NCBI GenBank assembly: GCA_900323505.1
Contig: OOIN01000012.1
Coordinates: forward strand, 186,001-250,000
Length of the DNA stretch: 64,000 bases
Source of the DNA: Ustilago trichophora
Taxonomy: Eukaryota; Basidiomycota; Ustilaginomycetes; Ustilaginales; Ustilaginaceae
Direction of reading: 5' to 3'
Under the pieces are notes generated by a model. That model did no database searches and had not been told where the DNA came from. It worked only from the letters and a program-made list of their open reading frames with translations. This document shows positions 41,485 through 51,688 of this stretch, piece by piece (within the stretch, counting starts at the first letter, position 1; each line of letters opens with the position of its first letter). The position numbers and the translations under genes were made by a program.

Positions 41485-42122
41485 TCTGAGAGCTCAAGAA
41501 GGAGGGGATTATTTTTGACCGCCGGAAGAGGCGTCCAAGTATCGTTATAGTAAAACTTTTTCTGTTTCTCGTCCTTTGTATTCTCATCATCTACAGTTTT
41601 TTTTTTTTTTTCTTGACTTGTTCCTCATAAGAATCTATTTCCGTGTTTCCATCTGGGTGTGATGGCTGTGCGATGGAAGAGCGAGCGAGCGCACAGTCAG
41701 GTGAGAGAGAGAGAGAGAGAGATACGCATCCTAGGCGGGTTTTCTGTTTTGGGTGATGGCTGAGATAGCGAGATTGGGTGTCTTGGAGGTCAAGATTGGG
41801 GGGGGAACTTGATGGGATTGTGGGTAGAGACTGGATGAATATTTCTCGACTTGTATTGATTCGGGATATGTTTCTTGAGGGAAAAGAAAAGAGATTTGAT
41901 TTTGATCCTGGGTGATAGAGGGTGGGTTTGGAGATAGGATTTTGTGACGAGGTTTGAATTGGAAGATGAAGAAAAAGTCCTCGGACGCATCAACAGATTA
42001 AGGATGAGAGAAAGAAACTGAACGATTTCTTTTCCTGGTGTGTACTGTATACAGAGCTGTGAAAGTACTACGGTATTTAGCGCAAAAGAAGGTTTGTTTT
42101 GCCAAACCGAACTGCAATTTAA
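41485..42122. other. Convergent spacer NIK1 / alpha-glucosidase
   Basis: A 638-base gap with a T tract (about 41597-41613), a GA run (about 41703-41722) and a TGTACTGTATACAG element (42041-42054). No gene is recognised. Confidence 0.55.
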
Positions 42123-45100
42123 TTAGTTCCAAGAAATCGACCAAGTGCTACCCAACTCAGCATGAACCCCGGTAACATTGACCAAGTTCCTATCTTGATC
42201 CCAATCGAAATCCACCTTACCATCGCCCAACAAGACCTGATTCGGTTGCTGTTGAACGTCAAGTAGTACAACGTAGGCCAAATTTTGAGTTGGAGTAAAA
42301 TCACCTTTGATGGACCCATTGATCTTGTTATCACCTGCAACGATGGTTAGAGTACTATTAGGGGTTGGGGCAGGAGACAATCCGTCATCCAGGTAGAAGG
42401 TTTGTTTTGCACTTCCAGTATCGTCCAGGTTAACAATTAGGCCGTAAGGCGATTGGGAAGTTTCATAGACGGTGTAGTTTGGTTGCGAGTGGGTGAGAAG
42501 GATGCGACCTGGTCGAAGGTGAACGTTGATGGTGGAGAGTTGGGCGGGGATGGTGACATTTTTATCCGCTTCAACGTCGAGTGCTTGATAAGTAAAGATG
42601 TTTCTCCACTTTCCACCAGCGCTGGGGAACAGGGCCTTGATCTCGGTAACGTTTGGCTCAAGTACTGGGCTGACGAGCAAATCATCTCCAAACAAGAATT
42701 GATGAGCATAGTCCTTGGTCGCCTCAAACACGTGTTCGAATTCGTACCAGAGCGCCCGAACCGCCGGTTCTCCCGTATTACTGCTCTTGGCCATATGAGA
42801 GTACAAGCTGGGCAAAATCTCGTAACGTTTGCTAATGGCAATTCTGGAAGCGTTGGCTACGCTGTCCCATCGGAAAGGCTCCTGTGCAATGGCTCCAATG
42901 GTATTGTGGTTACGCATAAACGGCAGGAAGGCACCAAGCATCATCCATCTGTTGCACAACTCTTCATCCGTGTTTCGGTTGAATCCACAAATGTCGGCAC
43001 CAATCATGTGGATACCAAAGATCTGGAACTGCAACACTCCATCGATGCTCTGTGCCATTCCCGCACCAGCCTTATAGGCCTCTTGACCGGGCAAGATGGT
43101 CCAAAGCGCATAGTTGTCTCCCAGCCAGTGACCGGTGAATTTTCCTGCTCCGGGGTACGTCGAGCGAGAGATGAGGAAAGGTCGTTCGTCCGGTCGAATG
43201 GTGCGTAGGGCCTTGTAGAAGTGCTGTTCTTCCAGAGTACCGTCCAAGTTGTGCACGTCGTAGAAGGCGAGTTCGCCGTTGGCAGAGACGGCGTCCATCG
43301 AGACGGTCTTCTTGTCGAGGTTGACGTTGAGCGGGGTTTCGCTAATGTGGATTCCGTTGTGAATCGCATAGGGCGGGTTGGACAGGTAGCGCTGCGACGA
43401 GTTGGCATAACGATAGTCGGGATCCTCGGGACCGAACTTGTCGCCTCCATCTCCATTCTGACGCTTGACCAGAACATCTTGCTCCCTCTTGATCTCGGGG
43501 AAGAGAGCGGAACGACGCTGCTGTTGGGCATTGTCGTTGTTCTGCACCGCACCAGACTGATAGGTGTAACTTCCGTTGATCGAGATGTTACCCGACTTGC
43601 CCCAAGTAAGATTGTTGTATCCCTGAGGCCAACCAGCAACACTTGTCGCAGCCGTGTACGCAGGAGTATCACTCAAGTTTGTCTCGTTACCAGCGGCGTT
43701 GCCAATCACGAAACTACTCGGCTCGTTCATGTCGAGCCAGATACCACTGAAATCGACAATCTCGCTAAAGTTGCGAATCGCCTCGGTCCACCACTGACCT
43801 GCATTCTTGGCCTGCTGATCAACAAAGCTGGTATAGCCTGGCCACACCTCACCAATGTACTCGGTACCGTTGCGGTTCTTGAGGAAGACATCCAACTCAT
43901 CACCGCGTGTTCCGGGATTGAAGGTGTCGCTGTCGTTGGTGGGAGCTTTGGGGATAGCCATATCGATGATGGGGATATAGTGCTGGTGGTTGTCCCGCAA
44001 CTTTTTGATCATCTGTGCGAACTCCTGCTGGGGGAATCGCTCAGGGTCGGTGGTGAAGTCGCGGAAGTTTTGCATGTAGTCAATGTCGTTCCACTGTACT
44101 TCGAGGGGGATGTTTGCCTGACGCATGGAATCGACGATGGCCTGGGTGTCGGAGACGTTGTTGTAGCCCCATCGGCAGAGGTGGAATCCATACGACCAGT
44201 AAGGGTGGATCACGGGGTTGCCGATAAAGTTGACGTACTGCTGAATGGCAGTGTTGGGGCTGTTCTTTGCCTCTTCTTGGCCGTTGGAAGAAGCGTCACC
44301 CGACCAGAAACGCAGGTCGAGGGAGCCTCCGATAGCTCGATACTGAACAACACCTTTACGAAGCAAAACGTCCATACCAGCCGTGTTCTGAAGATAGACC
44401 GAGTGAGAGCGCAACTTGCCATCGCTTCCGCGTCGGGCCTCGGTATAGATGGGGTGGTAGCCGTACATGTTGGAATCGACTGGAGTACCCGCATCCAGGG
44501 TAAAGAAGGGCTGCAGAGTCTCGTTGGGATCACGTCGGAAGCTTCCCGTCACGTACTCTCCAAGACCGTAGATGTTTGCATTCTCTGGCAGAGCCGAGGA
44601 GAGCTGGAGGTACTGATTCTCAAAGATCATCTCGTGCTTTGGCATAGCGGTCGAGTTCCTCTTGGTGTCCTTGGAGACGTTGTTGATGCCTTCATTATAA
44701 GTAGGAATGTTGCTGGAACGAGTGTCAAAGATGACATCACCCGAGGATTTGCGTGCGATCCAAAAGGCCCAGCTTCCATTTGAGGTACCATTCTCTGCAG
44801 TGTGATGGAAGACAAGATCGCTCTCCTCTGCAGTGGATCCATCTTGGATCTCTTCAGGGTTGTCGCTGGGTCGGTCAAAGATCAATCCGTTGGGCAGCTG
44901 ATACTGCTGCTTTGCGGTGTCATAGATGTGGACGTGCAACTGGTGCTTCTTCTCATACACGACGCTAAGCGTCAAGTTGGAGATATCGACACCATAAGCA
45001 TGACACGGTTGACCAGCGAGAGAGAGCTGAGCAGTGAATCCATGCTGCGAGGTCTGAGGCTGACCGACAAGCTGGTAGCCGGGACACTTGGTCACGTCAA

Positions 45101-45269
45101 AGGAAGGGGTGATGGTGGAGGAGTTACTGTCATCGGCACGAGATTGAAGAATGTTGGTCTCAAGCTGGTGCTCGATGATCGAAGAAGGGAGGGCAAAGGT
45201 GGAGGTGAAGGTGGTAAAGAGGGCGGCGAGCAGGGGCGTCAGTGAAGCCGCCGCTGTGATGGAACGCAT
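42123..45269 (-). CDS. Secreted GH31 alpha-glucosidase (maltase type)
   Basis: The 1048-residue protein has a classical signal peptide (MRSITAAASLTPLLAALF, Ala-rich to about residue 26). An N-terminal domain, a GH31 (beta/alpha)8 barrel and C-terminal beta domains follow. The catalytic nucleophile is Asp513 in GIWLDMNEPSSF, and the acid/base Asp718 is in TGHWLGDNYALW after SRSTYPGAG. DICGFNRNTDEELCNRWM is the conserved active-site stretch near residue 755. Many Asn-X-Ser/Thr sites are visible. The enzyme should release glucose from the non-reducing ends of maltose, malto-oligosaccharides or starch outside the cell. A disordered basic insert (RRSALFPEIKREQDVLVKRQ) between barrel segments is probably a surface loop and may be proteolytically processed at its dibasic site. 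The gene is intronless, with its start at the only suitable ATG before the signal peptide. Confidence 0.95.
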   Translation of the reverse strand: MRSITAAASLTPLLAALFTTFTSTFALPSSIIEHQLETNILQSRADDSNSSTITPSFDVTKCPGYQLVGQPQTSQHGFTAQLSLAGQPCHAYGVDISNLTLSVVYEKKHQLHVHIYDTAKQQYQLPNGLIFDRPSDNPEEIQDGSTAEESDLVFHHTAENGTSNGSWAFWIARKSSGDVIFDTRSSNIPTYNEGINNVSKDTKRNSTAMPKHEMIFENQYLQLSSALPENANIYGLGEYVTGSFRRDPNETLQPFFTLDAGTPVDSNMYGYHPIYTEARRGSDGKLRSHSVYLQNTAGMDVLLRKGVVQYRAIGGSLDLRFWSGDASSNGQEEAKNSPNTAIQQYVNFIGNPVIHPYWSYGFHLCRWGYNNVSDTQAIVDSMRQANIPLEVQWNDIDYMQNFRDFTTDPERFPQQEFAQMIKKLRDNHQHYIPIIDMAIPKAPTNDSDTFNPGTRGDELDVFLKNRNGTEYIGEVWPGYTSFVDQQAKNAGQWWTEAIRNFSEIVDFSGIWLDMNEPSSFVIGNAAGNETNLSDTPAYTAATSVAGWPQGYNNLTWGKSGNISINGSYTYQSGAVQNNDNAQQQRRSALFPEIKREQDVLVKRQNGDGGDKFGPEDPDYRYANSSQRYLSNPPYAIHNGIHISETPLNVNLDKKTVSMDAVSANGELAFYDVHNLDGTLEEQHFYKALRTIRPDERPFLISRSTYPGAGKFTGHWLGDNYALWTILPGQEAYKAGAGMAQSIDGVLQFQIFGIHMIGADICGFNRNTDEELCNRWMMLGAFLPFMRNHNTIGAIAQEPFRWDSVANASRIAISKRYEILPSLYSHMAKSSNTGEPAVRALWYEFEHVFEATKDYAHQFLFGDDLLVSPVLEPNVTEIKALFPSAGGKWRNIFTYQALDVEADKNVTIPAQLSTINVHLRPGRILLTHSQPNYTVYETSQSPYGLIVNLDDTGSAKQTFYLDDGLSPAPTPNSTLTIVAGDNKINGSIKGDFTPTQNLAYVVLLDVQQQPNQVLLGDGKVDFDWDQDRNLVNVTGVHAELGSTWSISWN

Positions 45270-47599
45270 GGTGAAGGAAGAGGTCGACCTACAGCCAAAG
45301 TAAGGAGAGAGGCTGTGCTTGCGAGGGGACCTGAGTTGGTGGAGTTGATGGTGTGGAAAGAGCGTTTCGAAGATGAAGAGGGCTGGCTATTTAAGGAAGC
45401 GAGGGGGGGGGAAGAAGGGGCTCCACAAAGTGATGGTGCGGGCAGACGCACTACAGTACACCCCCAGAGGAGGGAAGCGGGGCTCCAAATGGACGAGTAG
45501 CCATACTTGACGAGGCCTTGTCGCCTTCTTCGGCGAGACTTTTTTCTCCCATTCCTCCATTACAAAAGGTTGAGCCCCCACGGCGACCAATAACTCAAAT
45601 CACAACACAGGCTCAGTCTCTGGAGCGTGGGGGGGCCAACAAAGATCCTCCGACCCGAGCGAGAGGCATCCAACAGCGGATGCGGCAACTTAAGCGGCGG
45701 GAAAACGGAACAGGTTGGACGGTGGCAGGAAAAGAAAGAAAAAAAAACCCGACGGCAACTCAAGCGAGTGATGATGCTTTGACAAATGCACCGAGGCGAG
45801 AGCCAGCGCTGCACAATGTCGAACGAATGCAGCATCAGCAGCAGTATCAGCGCGATCCGAGACTGCGAGTATTTTCGGTTGGAGGAAAGGATGGAGAATG
45901 ATAGCCGAGAAAGTTTGGTTTTTCTTGGTATTCTGTTCTTTCTTTGGAGGAGGAAGCCTTGTGCGAGTTTGGCCTCTCAGCAGCGGGAGATTCAAATCTG
46001 GACGGATGAGCTGAACAGGCCCACTAAGCAAAAAGCAAAAGTCTGAGTGGAACGGGGATGACTCTTGAGCCTGTTGATCAACGTTGGTGACCTCAGCGGT
46101 GCGGAATGAGGATTTTCTTTTTTTTTATATATATATAAAAAAGCGATGCGGGGAAGCGTCATGACAAGCGCAGGAAGGCGAATTCTCCGAAGAATCGCTC
46201 TCACCAACGCACACGCATAGAGGGCGGAATGTGAAATTTTGCAGAAAGCAGTACTGTACCGTAATGAGTAGATAAGTCGCCGGATCTACGCTGTATACCA
46301 AGACCGGCAAAGCAACTCGTAGAACAGGACCGGCACAATATGATCCGCTGTCAGAGTTTGTTGCAGTGTGCAGAGTAGTGCAGAGTACTGTACGAGCTTT
46401 TCACTGTTCGGCGGAATGGAAGCTGTTCGTTCGGAAGGTTCTCGGAGAGATTTGGCTCTGAGCTATGTTTGGCAACTGGCGCTGCAGGAAGGTGTTTGTG
46501 AACCTCATGGATCGATCAGATCAGATCAGTACAGGTCGGCAATAGTTAGCGGTTGAGGTACAAGTGTCTGGGATTTGCACCGAGGCAGCTCCTACCGAGG
46601 TTGATGGTGGACAACCGAGAGGCTAGGCGAAGCGCGGATTCAGCAGTAGGCCGAGAATCCGTTACCAAAGTGGGGGCACTTTGGGAATGTCGTGAGCGAC
46701 CGGATAGACAGAAGAGAAAGATCGAGGCCGATACGGATGATGAGGTCCGAGGTAATTCCGAGAAAAACATGTTAGGACTCGAACTTCAACATGATGAAAT
46801 TGATATCGCGCGAGTGAATCTGGCTAATGATTGCAAGTCCGCCTTGCACTTTGAACTCCAAGACAGGGGCCACGCGCAACCCAAGGCTTGAGACAAGACC
46901 GCTTCCGGGCAACATGCGTTGATGACGCTGTAGCAGTCGAATCAGATGTGAAAATCTAAGCGCTACTCGTTGCGATAGCTTGTCTGATGCTTATGACCAT
47001 GAAAGAGCGGTTGTACGACTCGAACAAGCCAAGCAAAGGTGTGTATGGTGTGTTTGTGTGTGGGTATGGGTGTTTGTGTAGAATACGCGTGGACGTGCAT
47101 CTTGTCAACAACCAAAAAAAGTGTTGGTCTCGAAGGGGAAAAAGGGGCAACCGCAACTCCAACAAGGGTCTCATCTGCCCGCTTTTGTATTGTCGGGTTA
47201 CAACTTGTGGATTGCCGTTGAAAGGAAGCTGCAGCGTGTTTGTATTCCACACTACAGCTTAGGCTGCAACATGAGCGTTCAGAGTCTCCTATTCTTGCTT
47301 GCTTGCTAGCTTGCTGCCACTCTCCTTGCCCCTTCTCCCTTCTCTCTCTCTCTCCCCCTCGCGCTGTTCACTCAACACTCACGCTCACATCCACATTTAC
47401 GCCTTCTACATCAAGCCACTCGTTCTTGCTCCCCTCGTTACACCATCTAGATTCCGTTCGCTCTTCCTATTCACTTCATCCTTCAACCTTCCATTGATCG
47501 AGCTCATCCGAGCATTGGCCTCACCAAGCTCGTCATATCGCTATCCCTGGACGTCACCGCGATCCAACGACCACGAACGAGCCTAGGTAACACGTCCAC
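45270..47599. promoter_or_regulatory. 2.3 kb divergent region alpha-glucosidase / NDR kinase
   Basis: No gene is supportable. On the alpha-glucosidase side, matches to the CreA/Mig1 consensus SYGGRG occur at 45477-45482 (GCGGGG), 45462-45467 (CTGGGG on the minus strand) and about 45628-45634 (GTGGGG). A TTAAATAG-like sequence (minus strand, near 45385-45395) could be a TATA element about 115 bases before the ATG. A TATATATATATA run is at 46127-46137, and GTACTGTAC elements at 46251-46260 and 46385-46395. A pyrimidine-rich leader precedes the kinase ATG. Confidence 0.45.
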
Positions 47600-50500
47600 A
47601 TGGCTGCAGCTACAGCAAGACCTCAGGGCGCTAGACCCATGCCTTCTTCCTCGGGCTCGGCTGGCAGCGGCGGCGGCAGCGGTGGTGGTGGGGCCATGCC
47701 TTACTACGGAGGTGCTGGTGCTTTCGCTGCCCCTGCCAAGGAAGCTGCATGGTATGAACACGAAGAGCGCATGCGTCCGTCTTACATTCAACAGCCTCCT
47801 CCTCAGCCACTTGGTCTCTCTACGCAATACAACCAGCCTTATGCCACAAGAGCTCAACCTCCTCTCAGCCCATCCGCCTATGCCAACAATGCCTACGCCC
47901 CACCCCACCAGCAGTCCACATATGCTCATCCCTATTCCCAGCAACCACATCCATACCAGCAAACACCCGCTCAGCGAGCTTCTCCACCCTATCCACCGCC
48001 TGCGACGCTGCAACAAGCTCCATACCAACCTCAATATACCCTACAGCAGCAACAGCAGCAGCAGCAGCAGCAGCAGCAACGATACGCTCAAGCTGTCCAG
48101 CCCTCCTCCAGACCGCCTCCCTCTCCTTCGGCTAAATATGCAAATCCTCACCTCAACAGCGCCCCCTCTCGCTTTGCCAACAATCCTTCCTATCGCGACT
48201 CGGAAGAGCCGCCACGTTCCACCGTCAAGGGCAGTGCATTCATGCACAAGGGATTCTGGGATATCATGTCGCTTGTCAACAACCAAGGTCCTTCGCCTAA
48301 CCGTCTCGCGCCTCCTGCTTCATCGCAGCGCCCCTCGTCTCCTGGTAAGCTGCGTTCTACTCTAAGCAGGGCGACGGGTGCCCTCCGCAAGAATACTCAG
48401 GACAACTTCCAAGCCGGTCCTGAGTACGGCGCATCTGCCTACTCGCCTAGCGGCAATGCCTCGCCTCGAGCTCCTAGTTCGCCAGTAAAAGATATCTCCT
48501 CCGCTGCTGTGCCTGGCGCCTACCCTCGCCCCGCGTTCGCTTCTCCTTCCACCCACACCGCCAACGCATCAGCCATCAGTACCGCTATCAACTTCTTTGC
48601 TCCTGCCGTCATGGGACCCAGAGCACAAAAGAAGCGAATCAGCGTCGATATGGTCGGTTCGCCTCAGACCCAGACTTTCGTCCACGCTGCCCATGCCAGT
48701 GATGCAGAGCAGGCCGAAGTTATTCTCAACAGGTGGAGTCGCGATGGCGTCGGCAAGCTGGCTGACCCTTCGTGGGTCGAGCCCATCAAGGAGGCTCTGC
48801 GACTTCAAGCTGCCAGGAACCAGGCTGAAGCCATTGCTCAGGTCCAAGCTGCCATGCACCAGGACAGCCTCATCCACCAAAATCCTCGTCAGCTTCACAT
48901 TGTCAATGGCGCACCTAGCCAAATCTCGATGCTCACCACCACTACCGCAACCGCTGGCCACAGTACGCTCTCCAATACCACCATTCGCGCTGGGGGCGCC
49001 AATGCTCCCGCCTTGTCGCCCGCTCGCGAATACAAAGCGTTTGCTGGCATTGCTGAAGAGCCTCATGCTGCGACCGATGCAGAGCTCGAAGCTGCCATCA
49101 ACGCTCAGCTCCAGCTCACCAAACCCGTCTTCAAGCCTCCCACCCTCCGCACCAACACCGCTGGCACCCTACTGGTCAACCCTTCGCCCCCCGTCGCTCG
49201 CGATGGTAACGCCCGTACGCCCGACTACATGATGTACCGCCCTCCTTCGCCTAACGCTGGTACACCTGCTGCTTCCAACCGCAACAGCCGCAACATCGAC
49301 GGTCTTCCTTCCGGTACTCCTAATGCAATCAATGCCATGTTCGAGGCTCCAACCGCCGCGAATGCGCTCCAAGCTCCTAACGGCGGCTACACTGCATCTC
49401 CCACCTCGGAGCGTCCCAACTCGATGGTCATCCTCGACAGTCTTCGTTCCATCGATACGGCTGGCATGACTGCTCTCGCTGATTTCTCACAACCCATCGG
49501 CGCAGCCATCCGACCGTCGCTCGAGACCGTCGAAAAGAGCGTTGCCGCCAAGATTTACTTTGAAAACCTCTACTATGGCATCCTCAAGAAGCCCAAGGCG
49601 CGCGACACGCGACGTGCAGGTCTTGAAGCCGAGCTCGCATCTCTCCGTATCCCAGAGAGCAGCAAGGAGCAGATCCGCGAGGCATGGATGGCCAACGAAA
49701 CACGCTACCTTCGCGACCTTCGGGCACGGGTCAACGTCAACTCTTTCCTCAAGCTCAAGACGATTGGTCACGGCGCCTTTGGTGTGGTTGCTCTGTGCAA
49801 GGAACGTCAGTCGGGTCAGTTGTACGCGATGAAGCAGCTGAGGAAAGCCGACATGCTTCGCAAGGGTCAAGAAGGACATGTCCGCGCCGAAAGGGATCTG
49901 ATGACGTCTGCAAGTGCAAGTGCGTCGGCCAAGTGGATCGTCAAGCTCGTTTACTCGTTTCAGGATGTCGATCATTTGTATCTGATCATGGAGTTTATGG
50001 GCGGCGGAGATTTGCTCAATCTGCTGATCGAGAAGGATATCTTTGAGGAAGACTTTGCTCGCTTCTACGTTGCCGAGATGATTCTTGCCATTCACGAGGC
50101 TCACTCGTTTGGCTACATTCACCGCGACATCAAGCCCGACAACTTCCTCTACACTTCCGATGGACACATCAAGCTGGCCGATTTCGGCCTGTGTCAGTCG
50201 TTCCACTGGGCTCACGACGGTGCGTACTACGACCAGCAGCGCAAGAATCTGCTCAAGAAGCACGGTATCGATCTGGACGACTCGCACGCTGCTGCCGGTA
50301 TGCGACGCCGCGCCCAAGCTATGGGACGTGGTGGCGGAGCACCTGGCCAAGCCGGCGCCGGATTGACCGACAAAGAGCTCATCGAGATCATGTCGGATCG
50401 CAATCCCGATGGTACGCCCATGACCCACGTCCTCACGTGGCGCGAGAAGAACAAGAAAAAGATCGCCTACTCTGTCGTGGGTACCAACAACTACATGGCG

Positions 50501-51280
50501 CCCGAGGTGTTGCGAGGGTTGGGTTACGACCAGGCGTGCGACTGGTGGTCTTTGGGAGTGATCGTGTTTGAGATGCTCTACGGCTATCCTCCGTTTGTTT
50601 CGAAATCGAGACACTTGACGAGGCAGAAGATTCTCAATTGGAAACAAACACTTCGTTTCCCTCCCAAGCCTCGTATCTCGAGGGAGGGTCAGGACTTTAT
50701 TGCTCGTCTGGTTTGCGAGCGAGAGGATAGGTTGGGTAGCACTGCTTCGGCATCTGTTAGTCGGCCCAACAGCTATCTGCAGAGTGCCAGGCGGTCCGGG
50801 TTCAACAACCAACAACAAGGCGGCGGAAGTGGAAGTGGAAGTGGAAGTGGGTTGCAGGACGGCGTGGAGGAGCTCATGTCGCACCCCTGGTTCCGAGGCA
50901 TCGACTGGGACAATTTGCACAAAACTCGTCCACCTTTCCGACCGGCCCTGAGCCATCCAGGAGACACCAAGCACTTTGAAGACGATATCGAGGATGCACC
51001 TTTGCCTGCACCCGGTGCGGCGGATAACCCCAACGCCGATCAACCCAGAGATCCCATGTTGAGGGATCGAGAACAAGGTCCCAAACTGCTAGAGATGAGG
51101 AAGCAGCTCGCTTTTGTTGGATATACTTTCAAGAGTCCAAAGGCGTTTGATCCTCGAGAGCAGCTGCAGGACGAGAGGAATATCATTGCAGCAGAGAGGG
51201 CAGCGGGCATGACGCCAGCGAGGGGCAGGAGTAGGGAGCCGACTGAGATCGGAAGTAGGATCAGGAGCATGTCGATGTAA
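47600..51280 (+). CDS. NDR/LATS-family AGC protein kinase (divergent)
   Basis: In this 1226-residue protein, residues 1-640 are disordered, rich in Pro, Gln, Ala and Tyr, with a poly-Gln run near 150. An NDR-type Mob-binding N-terminal regulatory region follows (about 650-715: AKIYFENLYYGILKKPKARD). The kinase domain has GHGAFGVV, Lys745 in YAMKQLRKAD, HRDIKPDN with Asp843, and DFG Asp861. The NDR hallmark insert of about 90 residues separates DFG from the activation segment IAYSVVGTNNYMAPEV, whose Ser matches the autophosphorylation site. The C-terminal hydrophobic motif is FVGYTFKSPK, with the Thr phosphorylated by Ste20-like kinases in the family. Relatives (Cbk1, Orb6, smut Ukc1) control polarity and separation. 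The activation segment and following helix depart from those proteins, so it may be a separate NDR class. Confidence 0.92.
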   Translation: MAAATARPQGARPMPSSSGSAGSGGGSGGGGAMPYYGGAGAFAAPAKEAAWYEHEERMRPSYIQQPPPQPLGLSTQYNQPYATRAQPPLSPSAYANNAYAPPHQQSTYAHPYSQQPHPYQQTPAQRASPPYPPPATLQQAPYQPQYTLQQQQQQQQQQQQRYAQAVQPSSRPPPSPSAKYANPHLNSAPSRFANNPSYRDSEEPPRSTVKGSAFMHKGFWDIMSLVNNQGPSPNRLAPPASSQRPSSPGKLRSTLSRATGALRKNTQDNFQAGPEYGASAYSPSGNASPRAPSSPVKDISSAAVPGAYPRPAFASPSTHTANASAISTAINFFAPAVMGPRAQKKRISVDMVGSPQTQTFVHAAHASDAEQAEVILNRWSRDGVGKLADPSWVEPIKEALRLQAARNQAEAIAQVQAAMHQDSLIHQNPRQLHIVNGAPSQISMLTTTTATAGHSTLSNTTIRAGGANAPALSPAREYKAFAGIAEEPHAATDAELEAAINAQLQLTKPVFKPPTLRTNTAGTLLVNPSPPVARDGNARTPDYMMYRPPSPNAGTPAASNRNSRNIDGLPSGTPNAINAMFEAPTAANALQAPNGGYTASPTSERPNSMVILDSLRSIDTAGMTALADFSQPIGAAIRPSLETVEKSVAAKIYFENLYYGILKKPKARDTRRAGLEAELASLRIPESSKEQIREAWMANETRYLRDLRARVNVNSFLKLKTIGHGAFGVVALCKERQSGQLYAMKQLRKADMLRKGQEGHVRAERDLMTSASASASAKWIVKLVYSFQDVDHLYLIMEFMGGGDLLNLLIEKDIFEEDFARFYVAEMILAIHEAHSFGYIHRDIKPDNFLYTSDGHIKLADFGLCQSFHWAHDGAYYDQQRKNLLKKHGIDLDDSHAAAGMRRRAQAMGRGGGAPGQAGAGLTDKELIEIMSDRNPDGTPMTHVLTWREKNKKKIAYSVVGTNNYMAPEVLRGLGYDQACDWWSLGVIVFEMLYGYPPFVSKSRHLTRQKILNWKQTLRFPPKPRISREGQDFIARLVCEREDRLGSTASASVSRPNSYLQSARRSGFNNQQQGGGSGSGSGSGLQDGVEELMSHPWFRGIDWDNLHKTRPPFRPALSHPGDTKHFEDDIEDAPLPAPGAADNPNADQPRDPMLRDREQGPKLLEMRKQLAFVGYTFKSPKAFDPREQLQDERNIIAAERAAGMTPARGRSREPTEIGSRIRSMSM

Positions 51281-51688
51281 ACGCTCTCGCTTGGAAGCGG
51301 TATTGTCAGTCTGTTGTACACAGCAAAGCATACTTTTCGTTTCTCTTTTTCATGGACTTTGTTTCGGCTATACCAGACTGTTTTGCTTCTAAACCTTTCT
51401 TTTCATCGCATGGATTTTGCAGCTCTTTTTAAACATGCTTCTTGATTAATGCTCATGCCATCGTTTTTAATTATTTATACCAACATCCTTGGCTGCTGTG
51501 TGTGCTTTTGAAGAGGCTGTTCTTCAGCAATAAGGCATATCCTTTGTTTTGCATTGTTTGGGATCTCAGTCTTTCTGCAAGTGTACAGCATATGACTTTT
51601 CTTATTTTTTATTTATTTTTTTTTTTTTTTTTTGCGCTTCACACACTTTGCCGTGTTGTGACATCTTTGGCGATTGCTTGATTGAAAC
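51281..51688. other. Convergent spacer NDR kinase / PhyH-like
   Basis: A 408-base AT-rich gap between two stop codons, with a long T tract at about 51614-51634. No gene is seen. Confidence 0.5.

Noticed and set aside
43221..44783. 520-codon ORF on the + strand
   Set aside because: It is an antisense shadow of the GH31 alpha-glucosidase, produced by its codon bias.
49487..51076. 529-codon ORF on the minus strand
   Set aside because: It is an antisense shadow of the NDR kinase catalytic domain.
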